A stretch of DNA of 6,282 bases, from NCBI GenBank assembly GCA_038205115.1, contig JBBRCE010000105.1, positions 1 to 6,282 of the forward strand. Direction: 5' to 3'. Shown piece by piece: positions 1-5,147 of the stretch. Origin of the DNA: JBBRCE01 sp038205115 (GTDB lineage Bacteria > Planctomycetota > Planctomycetia > Pirellulales > JBBRCE01). A program made the translations under genes and the position numbers. Each line of letters begins with the position of its first letter. The stretch's first letter is position 1. Below the pieces are notes generated by a model. The model was given only the letters and a program-made list of their open reading frames with translations, was not told where the DNA came from and did no database searches.

Positions 1-37
1 GTTCTTGGCAGCTTTCGACGTGATCTTCAAGTATTAA
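1..37 (+). CDS. 3' end of an upstream gene (partial)
   Basis: The window opens inside a reading frame (first full codon at 2) that gives FLAAFDVIFKY and stops at TAA 35-37. A terminator starts about 50 bases later, as expected for the end of a transcription unit. The hydrophobic, aromatic tail would suit the C-terminus of a small membrane protein, for example a SecE-like one, but eleven residues cannot identify a family. Frame 1 is also open here, so even the choice of frame depends on the position of the terminator. Confidence 0.4.
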   Translation, partial: FLAAFDVIFKY

Positions 38-85
38 TCGCCCGCGAGGCAGGCCAACCGGCCAAGCCTCACGGCAACCATCTTC

Positions 86-129
86 AACATCGCCCGACGG
101 AGCAATCCGCCGGGCGATGTTGTTTTGTT
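86..129 (+). terminator. Intrinsic terminator of the upstream gene
   Basis: A perfect 11-bp stem (86-96 with 111-121) encloses an inner 4-bp stem (98-101 with 106-109) capped by a GCAA tetraloop. It is followed by a T-rich tail, GTTTTGTT. The orientation fits termination of the plus-strand gene ending at 37. Confidence 0.85.
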
Positions 130-179
130 GAGTGGTGCAAAGATGTGCCGTTTGCGGCGATGTTCTCACTCGGTCGCCG

Positions 180-206
180 AACCGCCCGCCAAGGCGGTTT
201 CTTTTT
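180..206 (+). terminator. Second intrinsic terminator
   Basis: Stem AACCGCC (180-186) pairs with GGCGGTT (193-199) around the loop CGCCAA, followed by TCTTTTT. It lies about 55 bases after the first terminator, so it is either a back-up or the end of a very short transcript from 130-206. No T-tract is seen on the opposite strand. Confidence 0.75.
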
Positions 207-461
207 GCGCTGAATCGCGTCGCTCAGCGACTGCGGCACACGTCTCACCGACGGACGACCCGTGCTGAATGCCCAGCAGATTGACCGCACCCCCAAGATG
301 CCTTATTGCGCGGCGGCAATTGCAAATGGGCTGAGCAGCTTGCGGCACGATAAAAAACGTCGCGAGGGCCAGTTTTGCCGTCGTGATATTTTCTTCAAGT
401 CATTATCTGATTGGCATTTGCAATCCAAAAAACTGATCCACTTTGCAAGGTAGTGCCAGAC
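207..461. other. Intergenic region upstream of the sigma-54 promoter
   Basis: No convincing gene is seen in these 255 bases. The open frames on both strands are short, lack ribosome binding sites and give no recognisable protein. The stretch contains a 13-base dyad (GTCGCT-C-AGCGAC, 219-231), an NtrC-like site (287-301) and TTGCAA motifs at 320, 418 and 443. It is the expected place for the enhancer sites of the promoter at 462. Confidence 0.6.
287..301. promoter_or_regulatory. Possible NtrC-like enhancer site
   Basis: GCACC-CCCAA-GATGC matches the enterobacterial NtrC dyad GCACC-N5-GGTGC at 9 of 10 defined bases. Its centre lies about 190 bases upstream of the predicted sigma-54 start, a normal enhancer distance. 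NtrC-type specificity in this lineage is not known to me, and one such near-match could be chance. Confidence 0.3.
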
Positions 462-477
462 TGGCACGGAGCTTGCT
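462..477 (+). promoter_or_regulatory. Sigma-54 (RpoN) promoter, -24/-12 type
   Basis: TGGCACGgagcTTGCT matches the RpoN consensus TGGCACG-N4-TTGCW at every defined base. The invariant GG (463-464) and GC (475-476) are exactly 12 apart. Transcription should start near A488 and run rightwards. Such promoters need an ATP-dependent enhancer-binding activator and often serve nitrogen control, which fits the P-II gene downstream. The -24 element is also the right half of a perfect dyad, GTGCCAG-A-CTGGCAC (453-467), so a repressor or activator might bind over it. No long ORF with a ribosome binding site follows directly. The first ATG (491) gives only MKTRH before a stop. Confidence 0.9.
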
Positions 478-487
478 TTACAACGAT

Positions 488-692
488 AACATGAAAACGA
501 GGCACTGAGGTCAAGCTCAGAGCTTTGCGAACAAAACACCTTTTCGCTCGATCCTGAGTTGTCACTCAATCGCAGCGAAGTTCACGTAGACGCGTGTGTG
601 GGGTGTCACGAGCTGCCATCAGGACGATAGTTGGGCATCGCCCTGTAGGGTTCTGGATATGAACCTGAAACGCAGCTCGTGACACCTTTTTT
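488..692 (+). ncRNA. Candidate sigma-54-driven structured small RNA
   Basis: The predicted transcript runs from the sigma-54 start near 488 to a T6 tract at 687-692, about 205 nt. Its 5' part contains a small hairpin, TGAGT-TGTC-ACTCA. The 3' part folds as a three-way junction. The outer stem is a perfect 15-bp pairing of 602-616 with 672-686. Hairpin A is CAGG (620-623) with CCTG (642-645) plus CGAT (625-628) with ATCG (637-640). Hairpin B is GGGTTC (648-653) with GAACCT (661-666). The outer stem followed by T6 also makes a rho-independent terminator. I do not recognise it as a known riboswitch or RNA family. It could be a trans-acting RNA of nitrogen control, or the attenuated leader of the P-II gene 390 bases further on. 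The start is inferred from the promoter alone. Confidence 0.6.
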
Positions 693-873
693 CGTTCAAT
701 TTTCGATTGACAGGCGGACTTCTTTTTGCCACCACCAGGGCTCGGGCGGCCCGTATGCCTTGGTAGCCGTTCCGGTAACGCCGCGATCAACTGTCAGTTT
801 CCATGACAGGCGCGTGACATTCGACGGCCAGTTGTTCCCGCGGACCAATTCGGCTCATCCTGAGACCAGAAGG

Positions 874-936
874 ATGCCCCAATGGCTTGGGTGAGCGCTC
901 CGCCTAGCTCGCCCAAGCCGGGGCATTTCTTGTCTT
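874..936 (+). terminator. Strong 20-bp hairpin, terminator-like
   Basis: ATGCCCC (874-880) pairs with GGGGCAT (920-926). After a 3-base bulge (881-883), 884-896 pairs with 907-919, thirteen pairs with one U-G wobble. The loop has ten bases and the tail is TTCTTGTCTT. The T-rich side makes it a plus-strand terminator or attenuator, although the tract is interrupted. It separates the small-RNA region from the P-II gene and could end a second short transcript from 693-930 or control read-through. An alternative short hairpin, ATCCT (857-861) with AGGAT (871-875), would compete with its base. Confidence 0.6.
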
Positions 937-1011
937 GAGTAGCGACGCAACATTGCACGTGCTGCTTGTCGCGGCGCAACCCGACGCATTTTCCGGCAAT
1001 CAATTCGGGCT

Positions 1012-1025
1012 TGCTCACTTGAGCA
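1012..1025. promoter_or_regulatory. 14-base palindrome upstream of the P-II gene
   Basis: TGCTCA-CT-TGAGCA is a perfect 6-bp dyad ending 53 bases before the P-II start codon. The position suits an operator or a leader hairpin, but no matching regulator is recognised and no clear -35/-10 pair is seen beside it. Confidence 0.3.
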
Positions 1026-1077
1026 GCGGGCCGACTGCGAATACCATCAACGTAGTTCGCTTGTGGAGCCCAATTGC

Positions 1078-1425
1078 ATGAAATTGATTATTGCCATCAT
1101 CCAGCCTAGTCGGTTGGAAGCCGTGAAGTCCGCCTTGACCGAGGTTGAGGTGTTTCGTCTGACCGTCATGGACGTGCAGGGTTTCGGACGACAAAAGGGG
1201 CACACCGAACTTTATCGCGGGCATGAGATTGCCGTCAATCTGCTCCGCAAAGTGCAATTGCAGATCGCCGTTAACGACGAATTTGTCGAACCGACAATCA
1301 GCGCCATCATCCGCGGCGGACGCACGGGCAAGGCCGGCGAAATTGGCGATGGCAAGATCTTTGTGCTCCCGCTGGAAGACTGCGTCCGCATTCGGACCGG
1401 CGAACGCGGCAACGAAGCAATCTAG
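1078..1425 (+). CDS. glnB: P-II family nitrogen regulatory protein
   Basis: This 115-residue trimeric cytosolic signal protein should sense 2-oxoglutarate and ATP/ADP and control partners such as ammonium transporters or glutamine synthetase regulators. The T-loop signature GFGRQKGHTELYRG (35-48) is intact, as are Gln39, Lys58 and the C-loop VRIRTGE (103-109). ATG 1078 was chosen because GGAG (1065-1068) lies nine bases upstream and MKLIIAII aligns with the family start; an in-frame GTG at 1063 would add five residues. Residues 1-85 align to E. coli GlnB without gaps. Position 51, normally the uridylylated Tyr, is Ile, and position 49, the Ser phosphorylated in cyanobacteria, is His. The B-loop reads TGKAGEIGDGK, three residues longer than in E. 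coli, which accounts for 115 against 112 residues. No amt or glnA is adjacent. The glnB versus glnK naming is arbitrary. Confidence 0.96.
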   Translation: MKLIIAIIQPSRLEAVKSALTEVEVFRLTVMDVQGFGRQKGHTELYRGHEIAVNLLRKVQLQIAVNDEFVEPTISAIIRGGRTGKAGEIGDGKIFVLPLEDCVRIRTGERGNEAI

Positions 1426-1449
1426 CGGCTAGCCCAATCGCATCGCCGA

Positions 1450-1501
1450 CGCTGGTAACGATCAGGCAAGATTCCACTGCGGCGGATCGTGGCGACCAGC
1501 G
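1450..1501 (+). other. Interrupted hairpin after the P-II gene
   Basis: CGCTGGT (1450-1456) pairs with ACCAGCG (1495-1501), and ACGATC (1458-1463) pairs with GATCGT (1485-1490), around a 21-base loop. It starts 25 bases after the P-II stop codon. No T-run follows, so it is not a standard terminator. It may be a 3'-UTR structure or a factor-dependent end of the P-II message. Confidence 0.4.
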
Positions 1502-1664
1502 CCGAACGCAAGTTACAGCAGCGTGCGCGCAGCCCGTTGTGCTAGCAGCCAAGATTTTGCTCTTTGAGCGAATCGGCGTTCTGGGTAACATCCGTCTCGC
1601 GCGACGCAAATGCGCGTCGAATGGAATTTGAAATCTGTTTCGCAGGATGCGAGAGGAGAACGTC

Positions 1665-1922
1665 ATGGGATTTTTTGAATGGATTCGCGAAGGCGTCAAA
1701 CGCGCCGTGCTGCTGGGCTTCTCGGACGCCGTAACCCACGTTGGCAATCGTAAGGCCGGCGAAGATCTGAATCCGCAATTGGCTCTGGCCCTGCAAGAAG
1801 GCCTAGCCCCTCTGAACATTGAAGAAGCCAAGCCGGTCAAAATTGGCGCTGTCGCGCCGGGCCGCAAACGCTTGGGCCGCTCGCTCGATCAACTGCGCGA
1901 ACCGGCGACCAAAAACGCCTAA
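1665..1922 (+). CDS. Small conserved-looking hypothetical protein
   Basis: The product has 85 residues and I do not recognise a family. ATG 1665 is preceded by a strong AGGAGA (1654-1659) at a spacing of five, which favours it over the in-frame ATG at 1647. Residues 1-25 (starting MGFFEWIREGVKRAVLLGF) form a likely amphipathic or membrane-surface helix mixing aromatic, basic and aliphatic residues. The middle is rich in Leu, Ala and Pro. The tail is basic (PGRKRLGRSLDQLREP, about 65-80). There is no cleavable signal peptide, cysteine or catalytic motif. It lies 239 bases after the P-II gene and 191 before the parvulin-like gene, so it is probably transcribed on its own. A small structural or regulatory protein seems more likely than an enzyme. 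Confidence 0.75.
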   Translation: MGFFEWIREGVKRAVLLGFSDAVTHVGNRKAGEDLNPQLALALQEGLAPLNIEEAKPVKIGAVAPGRKRLGRSLDQLREPATKNA

Positions 1923-2113
1923 CTGCGCCGCCACCGTTGGTCGCCGCCGCGTAAACACTCTCGATTTTGAGTGCGATGTCGCTGGCCGCCAGAGCGCTAT
2001 GAGTCGGTCGATAGCCCACAATCGATCGCTCGTGCGCAACGGCATCGGCCTAAATGATTTTTGACGACTGACTGCTATCGATTTGTACTTTAACGGTTCA
2101 CGGAGTTACCGCG

Positions 2114-4069
2114 ATGTCTCGCTTTTCGTCCCGCCTCTGGGCAGTTTTGCCCGTGTTGCGCAAGAACTGGAAATATATCGCGGGCGGACTGTCCGTGGTT
2201 GTGCTTTGCCTGGTGCTGCGGCAGTTGATTGTCGGCAGCGAGGCCAACGCCGCGCCGCCTGCCGGCACGGCAAATTCCCCTAACGCCATCAAAGATTCCA
2301 AGGTGACGCGCGCCTCGGCCACCTCGCCGGCCGATGCTCAAGCGGCATCGCGGCCCGGCATTGTCGCCGTGGTGAATGGCGAACAAATCGAACGCCAAGA
2401 GTTGGCGCGTGCCTGCTTGACGCAATACGGCAAAGAAGTGCTCGAGACCATGGTTAATCGCCAATTGATCTCGGAGCACTGCAAGCGGCAGGGCATCACG
2501 ATCAGCCAGGCGGAGTTAGAAGGCGAAATCGATCGCACCGCGCGGCGTTTTCGCCTGTCGGTGGAAGAATATTTGAAGATGCTCAAGCAAGAGCGAAACG
2601 TTACGCCCCAGCAATACGCGCAGGACATCGTCTGGCCGACGTTGGCGCTGCGACGACTAGCCTCCGCTCAACTGATCGTCAGCGAAGCGGAACTTCGCGA
2701 CGCCTTCGAAACGGAATACGGGCCGGTGGTCCGCGCCCGTTTGATTTCGGTCAGCGACGCCAAGAAAGCCCAGCAGATTCAGACGCGCGCCAAAACCAAT
2801 CCGGACGATTTTGGCAATCTCGCCAAACAGTATTCCGAAGATATCAACAGCGCCAGCCAAGGCGGAATTATCCAGCCTATCCGAAAAAACGTGGGCGACA
2901 AGCAGATTGAGCAAGTCGCCTTCCAACTGCAAGAAGGCGTGTCGCCGGTGATTCCGGTCGATGGCCAGTACGTGATTCTCAAATGCGAAGGCCTGCTGCA
3001 GACCCATCAGAACATCAACAAAGATCAAGTTCGCGAACAGTTGGCGGAGAGCATCAAAGAGCGAAAGCTCCGCGCGGCCGCTGGCGAGACGTTTAAAACC
3101 CTGCAGAAAAACGCCGAAATCAAAAACATTCTCAACGATCCCAACGCCAGTCAGCAATATCCGGGCGTGGCCGCCACGATCAATGGCCAACCGATCTCGC
3201 TCCGCGACCTCAGCGAAGAGTGCATCGAACGCCATGGGTTGGAAGTGCTGGAGAGCGTGATTAGCCATCGCGTTTTGGAACAAGCACTAGCGAAGCAGAA
3301 GATGACCGTCGATCGCAAGGATTTGAACTCGGAGGTTGCCCAAGCCGCGCTGGCCATGAACAAAACCACGCCCGACGGCAAACCGGACGTGCAACTTTGG
3401 CTGGCCACGGTGACCAAGCAAACCGGCGCCACGGTCGATACGTACATCGAGCAATCGGTTTGGCCGTCGGCCGTGCTGAAGAAGTTGGTGGGCGAAGTGG
3501 AAGTCACGCCTGACGACATCAAAAAAGGTTTTGACGCCAACTACGGACCGCGGGCGCGCTGCCGGGCGATTGTCATGAGCAATCAACGCAAAGCGCAGGA
3601 AGTTTGGGAAATGGCGCGTTCCAAACCGACGGTCGAGAACTTCGGTCAACTGGCCGAACAGTATTCCATTGAGCCGGGCAGCAAGGCCCTGCAAGGCAAA
3701 GTGCCGCCGATCCCGAGAAATGGTGGCAATCCGCTGTTGGAAAAAGAAGCCTTCGCCTTGCAGAAGGGCGAACTGTCCGGCATTGTACAATTGGGCGATA
3801 AATTCGTGATCTTGTTCTGCGACGGTTACACCGAGCCGACCAAAATTGCCTTGCAGGAAGTGCAGCAAGAAATCTACGCCGACATTCACGAAAAGAAGCA
3901 GCGGCTGGCGATGGCCAAAGCCTTCGACGACCTAAAGGAAGGTTCGCGAATCGACAACATGCTCGCGGGCACCAGCAAGGAACCGCGTAAGAGCGAACCC
4001 GGCCAACGCACTGCCGCACCGCCGGCCGCCGCCACCACCGCCAGTCGTCAGCCCGCCGCCAGCCGCTAA
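2114..4069 (+). CDS. Membrane-anchored SurA/parvulin-like protein with two tandem units
   Basis: This 651-residue protein probably acts as a folding factor outside the cytoplasmic membrane. ATG 2114 has GGAG (2102-2105) eight bases upstream. Residues 1-20 are basic, 21-41 form one membrane segment, and a disordered Ala/Pro/Ser linker runs to about 80. Unit 1 (84-333) has a SurA_N-like helical part (VVNGEQIERQEL...) and a parvulin-like part (200-294). Unit 2 (352-609) repeats the order, starting ATINGQPISLRDL, with a parvulin-like part at 475-573. Shared landmarks include WPTLALRRL/WPSAVLKKL, EYGP/NYGP, FGNLAKQYS/FGQLAEQYS and VAFQLQEG/EAFALQKG. The HILV-type histidine of active parvulins is missing in both units (RARLISVSD, RCRAIVMSN), as is the C-terminal histidine (QYVILKCE, KFVILFCD). 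A chaperone role is therefore likelier than isomerase activity. The tail from 620 is low-complexity. Confidence 0.92.
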   Translation: MSRFSSRLWAVLPVLRKNWKYIAGGLSVVVLCLVLRQLIVGSEANAAPPAGTANSPNAIKDSKVTRASATSPADAQAASRPGIVAVVNGEQIERQELARACLTQYGKEVLETMVNRQLISEHCKRQGITISQAELEGEIDRTARRFRLSVEEYLKMLKQERNVTPQQYAQDIVWPTLALRRLASAQLIVSEAELRDAFETEYGPVVRARLISVSDAKKAQQIQTRAKTNPDDFGNLAKQYSEDINSASQGGIIQPIRKNVGDKQIEQVAFQLQEGVSPVIPVDGQYVILKCEGLLQTHQNINKDQVREQLAESIKERKLRAAAGETFKTLQKNAEIKNILNDPNASQQYPGVAATINGQPISLRDLSEECIERHGLEVLESVISHRVLEQALAKQKMTVDRKDLNSEVAQAALAMNKTTPDGKPDVQLWLATVTKQTGATVDTYIEQSVWPSAVLKKLVGEVEVTPDDIKKGFDANYGPRARCRAIVMSNQRKAQEVWEMARSKPTVENFGQLAEQYSIEPGSKALQGKVPPIPRNGGNPLLEKEAFALQKGELSGIVQLGDKFVILFCDGYTEPTKIALQEVQQEIYADIHEKKQRLAMAKAFDDLKEGSRIDNMLAGTSKEPRKSEPGQRTAAPPAAATTASRQPAASR

Positions 4070-4555
4070 TCAATTGTTTGGCGTCGGCCGGTTTACAGAA
4101 AGTCCAATTGCAGGGTGCGTGTCAAACACCATCCCTTTCAAGCTGTCATCGTTTTCTCGGAGAAACCGCGTGTTTTTAAAGCTATCGCGAAATAGCCGAA
4201 AAAATGCGAATAAGAATTCCTCGGGAAATACGCAGCTAGCATCGACCGCAGGATATGACAGCTTGAAAGGGATGCGCCTGAAGAACTTATTCTCAGCCGG
4301 CACGGCCAGGTCGGCGACTGCATCGTTAAGTTCGCACCAGGCGTGCTTGATGCGTTTGCGACCGAGATCGCTCAGAACCGTGCCATGAACGAGCTCGCAA
4401 CTTGGATGCTCGCGTACCCAGCGCAGGGCCGCGGTGTAACACAACCCGGTCCAGTCTTGTTCATGCACTTCCATTTCGACCATTTCTTCAATTAACTCGT
4501 CATCTACATCAGCACACGCCGCAAGCATCAAATCAAGCGATTCCGGATCTGCCAA
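4070..4555 (-). CDS. Small protein with a possible Cys-His-Asp (transglutaminase/papain-like) core
   Basis: The product has up to 161 residues. The start is uncertain: TTG at 4555 or ATG at 4528 (residue 10). Neither has a good ribosome binding site, and coupling to the overlapping upstream ORF is possible. Residues 1-35 are acidic. The central part contains GLCYTAALRWV (37-47), LVHGTV (55-60), KHAWCEL (70-76) and DAVADLAVP (78-86). Cys39, His71 and Asp82 are ordered and spaced like the triad of small papain- or transglutaminase-fold proteins. That is a pattern match by eye, not a homology result. The C-terminal 60 residues contain an aromatic stretch (FLFAFFRLF) and both arms of a perfect 20-bp inverted repeat (4130-4149, 4255-4274), so this end may have been rearranged. 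The TGA stop lies immediately next to the stop of the convergent parvulin-like gene. Confidence 0.7.
   Translation of the reverse strand: MADPESLDLMLAACADVDDELIEEMVEMEVHEQDWTGLCYTAALRWVREHPSCELVHGTVLSDLGRKRIKHAWCELNDAVADLAVPAENKFFRRIPFKLSYPAVDASCVFPEEFLFAFFRLFRDSFKNTRFLRENDDSLKGMVFDTHPAIGLSVNRPTPNN
4130..4274. repeat. Perfect 20-bp inverted repeat with 105-base spacer
   Basis: The left arm (4130-4149, CATCCCTTTC...) is the exact reverse complement of the right arm (4255-4274, ...GAAAGGGATG). Matching ends abruptly on both sides and no flanking target-site duplication is seen. Both arms lie in the coding sequence of the minus-strand gene at 4070-4555, encoding about residues 136-142 (SLKGM) and 94-100 (RIPFKLS). 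A match of this length over so short a distance is not expected by chance. Confidence 0.95.
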
Positions 4556-4964
4556 AGGATGGTCGTTGCCGGTCTACTGGCAGCCCGCTATTCTTGACCA
4601 GCTCCTCCACCAATACTTCCCGCCACTGATTCGTTTTCCGATCACGCTGCTCCAGCCGCTGGATACGAATACCGTGAACCTTCTGTCCATGTTCGGACGA
4701 AATATCACGGACGTTACGTCGGGTGCCGACACGCCGTCCGTCACGAATCTGCCGAACGGCATACGAAGCCAATGGCGTTTGGTAAGCGACGTTTAGGTTC
4801 ACGCTGCCCGCGACGCCGAGCTGGAGCAATCGCGAGAAAGGAGGCGTGTGGCCCGACAAGCGGCCTGACGCGATTGCCGGCGCCGCGCCGGCTGCGTAAC
4901 ATGACATCACCTGGGCGGAGGATAGGGCCATGCTGGGAAGCAACCCGAGCCCCGTCCAGTCCAA
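4533..4964 (-). CDS. Hypothetical protein, possibly 5'-truncated
   Basis: The frame is open for 143 codons from a TTG at 4964; the first ATG is at 4931 and neither has a ribosome binding site. Residues 47-126 look like a genuine protein: SVNLNVAYQTPLASYAVRQ at 54-72, then a charged stretch ending REVLVEELVKN at 115-125. Codon choice there is varied, as in a real gene. Residues 1-40 are Ser/Ala/Gly-rich and coincide with the GC-rich structured DNA beyond 4846, so the true N-terminus may be lost. The frame overlaps the next minus-strand gene by 23 bases, which suggests an operon with coupled translation. I recognise no family; the charged, probably beta-rich middle gives no function. Confidence 0.45.
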   Translation of the reverse strand: MDWTGLGLLPSMALSSAQVMSCYAAGAAPAIASGRLSGHTPPFSRLLQLGVAGSVNLNVAYQTPLASYAVRQIRDGRRVGTRRNVRDISSEHGQKVHGIRIQRLEQRDRKTNQWREVLVEELVKNSGLPVDRQRPSFGRSGIA

Positions 4965-5130
4965 GACCGAAGGCCGTGCGCTGCGACACGTTCATAGCGC
5001 CCGCTTTCCCTTCGGTTTTGGCCCAAGGCGGTAAATCCTCGCGGCCTCCGGCCGTGAAAAAGCATCTTCGAACCACTTCACCACCCGCTAACGCCAGCTG
5101 CCACCTCGTTCACTTCCCGATGAACCAAGA
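4846..5130 (+). mobile_element. Possible 5' fragment of a group II intron (speculative)
   Basis: From GTGTG at 4846 the plus strand changes character. It begins like the group II intron 5' consensus GUGYG, followed at once by a small stem (GGCC 4850-4853 with GGCC 4862-4865). Next are a 17-base near-palindrome (GCCGGCGC-C-GCGCCGGC, 4876-4892), a possible GGGC/GCCC pairing (4914-4917 with 4950-4953), and CGGCC-TCC-GGCCG (5042-5054). Frames on both strands here give Arg/Pro/Ser-rich junk, as expected for structured RNA rather than protein. No reverse transcriptase and no domain V are present, so at most a 5' remnant survives. The right boundary is a guess. The alternative is ordinary GC-rich intergenic DNA upstream of the two flanking genes. 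Confidence 0.25.
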
Positions 5131-5147
5131 CAGTTAGGCCACTGAAC

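Noticed and set aside
430..463. A divergent sigma-54 promoter on the minus strand (TGGCACTACCTTGCA).
   Set aside because: The GG-to-GC spacing is 11 instead of the required 12, and nothing convincing lies downstream on that strand.
262..569. Short frames on both strands across the promoter region.
   Set aside because: They have no ribosome binding sites or protein-like composition, and they overlap the RpoN promoter and probable enhancer sites.
602..692. A hammerhead ribozyme, suggested by GAAAC before the closing stem on plus and CTGATGG on minus.
   Set aside because: The complete CUGAUGA and GAAA core does not occur on the same strand in the right order.
953..970. A second sigma-54-like element, TTGCACG, nearer the P-II gene.
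   Set aside because: It lacks the invariant GG, and no TTGC follows at the correct distance.
1307..1867. A 186-codon minus-strand frame opposite the P-II and small hypothetical genes.
   Set aside because: It is antisense to two better-supported genes, is rich in Arg, Ser and Pro, and shows no recognisable motif.
2061..2091. A sigma-70-type promoter (TTGACG and TACTTT) before the parvulin-like gene.
   Set aside because: The spacer is 19 bases and the -10 element is poor, so it cannot be told from chance.
2657..3889. Two long minus-strand frames of about 200 codons opposite the parvulin-like gene.
   Set aside because: The plus-strand protein is clearly homologous to SurA/parvulin over the whole interval, and these frames mirror its codon bias.
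4838..4899. A short plus-strand gene after the strong AAAGGAGG.
   Set aside because: The GTG is too close to the Shine-Dalgarno-like sequence and the frame stops after about 17 codons.
4772..5137. A 121-codon plus-strand frame opposite the minus-strand ORF.
   Set aside because: It is Arg/Pro/Ser-rich with no motif and looks like a by-product of GC-rich structured DNA.
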